Origin: Deltaproteobacteria bacterium
Lineage (GTDB): Bacteria; Desulfobacterota; Desulfarculia; Adiutricales; Adiutricaceae
DNA: 64,000 nt
Direction: 5' to 3'
NCBI GenBank assembly: GCA_031276865.1
Contig: JAISMF010000023.1
Location: forward strand, 1-64,000
Shown here: piece after piece, positions 63,777 to 64,000 of the stretch
How the letters are laid out: every line of letters begins with the position of its first letter
Numbering within the stretch: position 1 is the first letter of the stretch
Translations under genes and position numbers: made by a program
The notes under the pieces: generated by a model
Database searches by the model: none
What the model was told of the DNA's origin: nothing
What the model saw: the letters and a program-made list of their open reading frames with translations, nothing else

Positions 63777-64000
63777 CAGAGGCCTCTCGCGGATATCTCC
63801 GCCGCTTTTTTCCGCAGCGGGGTGATGAGGAGGGCCTCCAGGGAGAGGCCCAGGATGATCATGGAAAGAGCCCAGGCTTGGAGCCCCTCCATGTCCAGAC
63901 GGCTGTAGCACCAGTAGATGCGGGCCCCGGCTCCGTCGCTCGATCCCATGAACTCGGCCACGGCCGAGGCCTTCCAGGCCGTGGAGAGCACCGTGGAGAG
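63776..64000 (-). CDS. C-terminal end of an ABC transporter permease (partial)
   Basis: The last ~74 residues of a BPD_transp_1 permease: TAWKASAVAEFMGSSDGAGA followed by a TM helix (WALSMIILGLSLEALLI) and PLRKK. The WKASxxAE segment is the EAA-loop end seen in SsuC/TauC-like proteins. The frame stays open to the window edge, so the 5' part lies beyond it. It overlaps the ATPase gene start, typical of an operon. Confidence 0.85.
   Translation of the reverse strand, partial: LSTVLSTAWKASAVAEFMGSSDGAGARIYWCYSRLDMEGLQAWALSMIILGLSLEALLITPLRKKAAEISARGL

Overview
The window looks like a chromosomal segment from a Desulfobacterota (deltaproteobacteria-like) anaerobe. The pointers are a PxxKW cysteine-rich protein, a free-standing IMP cyclohydrolase instead of full PurH, partial mannose-type PTS parts (EI, HPr, IID), an MctP/DUF3311 monocarboxylate permease pair, Maf-type flagellin-glycosylation genes and a sensor-type [FeFe]-hydrogenase homologue. 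Intact genes are GC-rich. They sit between long, often AT-rich gaps holding decayed genes, small repeats and IS remnants, so coding density is low. That pattern suggests genome erosion, possibly in a host-associated lineage. The species cannot be named from sequence alone.

Layout. 0-1.7 kb: end of an accessory block (CobS-like ATPase and a truncated DUF3150-like ORF) abutting a CAT-anticodon tRNA. 2.2-3.2 kb: flavoprotein and a decayed formylglycine-enzyme (FGE/SUMF1-type) fragment. 4.2-7.2 kb: pilC and a PilS-type kinase without pilR. 7.3-9.0 kb: mctP and its DUF3311 partner. 10-11 kb: NlpC/P60-LysM lipoprotein. 12.3-15.7 kb: ptsI, HPr and IID. 16.3-21 kb: short inverted-repeat elements, a secreted Arg/Asp-repeat protein, an unknown protein and a Sel1-repeat protein. 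21.3-31.8 kb: a minus-strand surface-glycan/flagellin glycosylation operon of five glycosyltransferases, a Maf protein and a radical SAM protein. 32-35 kb: small unknowns and IMP cyclohydrolase.

35-46.5 kb: two halves of a sensory locus (hydrogenase-like Fe-S sensor and hybrid kinase; FIST sensor and HD-GYP regulator), separated by about 3.5 kb of decayed DNA with an intact MITE-like element. 46.8-50.7 kb: obg, a DUF1992 protein, a PPOX-family flavoprotein and a Crp/Fnr regulator. 50.9-60 kb: an AT-rich foreign-looking region with a polytopic membrane protein, a DUF1638-like protein, unusual GGATCC-containing tandem repeats with a three-copy downstream repeat, an HTH protein, an exported serine protease and a decayed ISL3-family IS. 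60.6-64 kb: nitroreductase, PxxKW protein, a flagellin-like coiled-coil protein and an ABC transporter (SsuB/TauB type).

The strongest candidates for something new are: (i) the putative redox/H2-sensing locus, in which the hydrogenase homologue keeps the four H-cluster cysteines but has lost the proton-transfer cysteine; (ii) a family of four ~80-bp elements with long GC-rich inverted ends, each lying upstream of a gene; (iii) the 219-bp MITE with perfect 15-bp ends and a 9-bp target duplication; and (iv) the repeat array at 53.4-54.0 kb.
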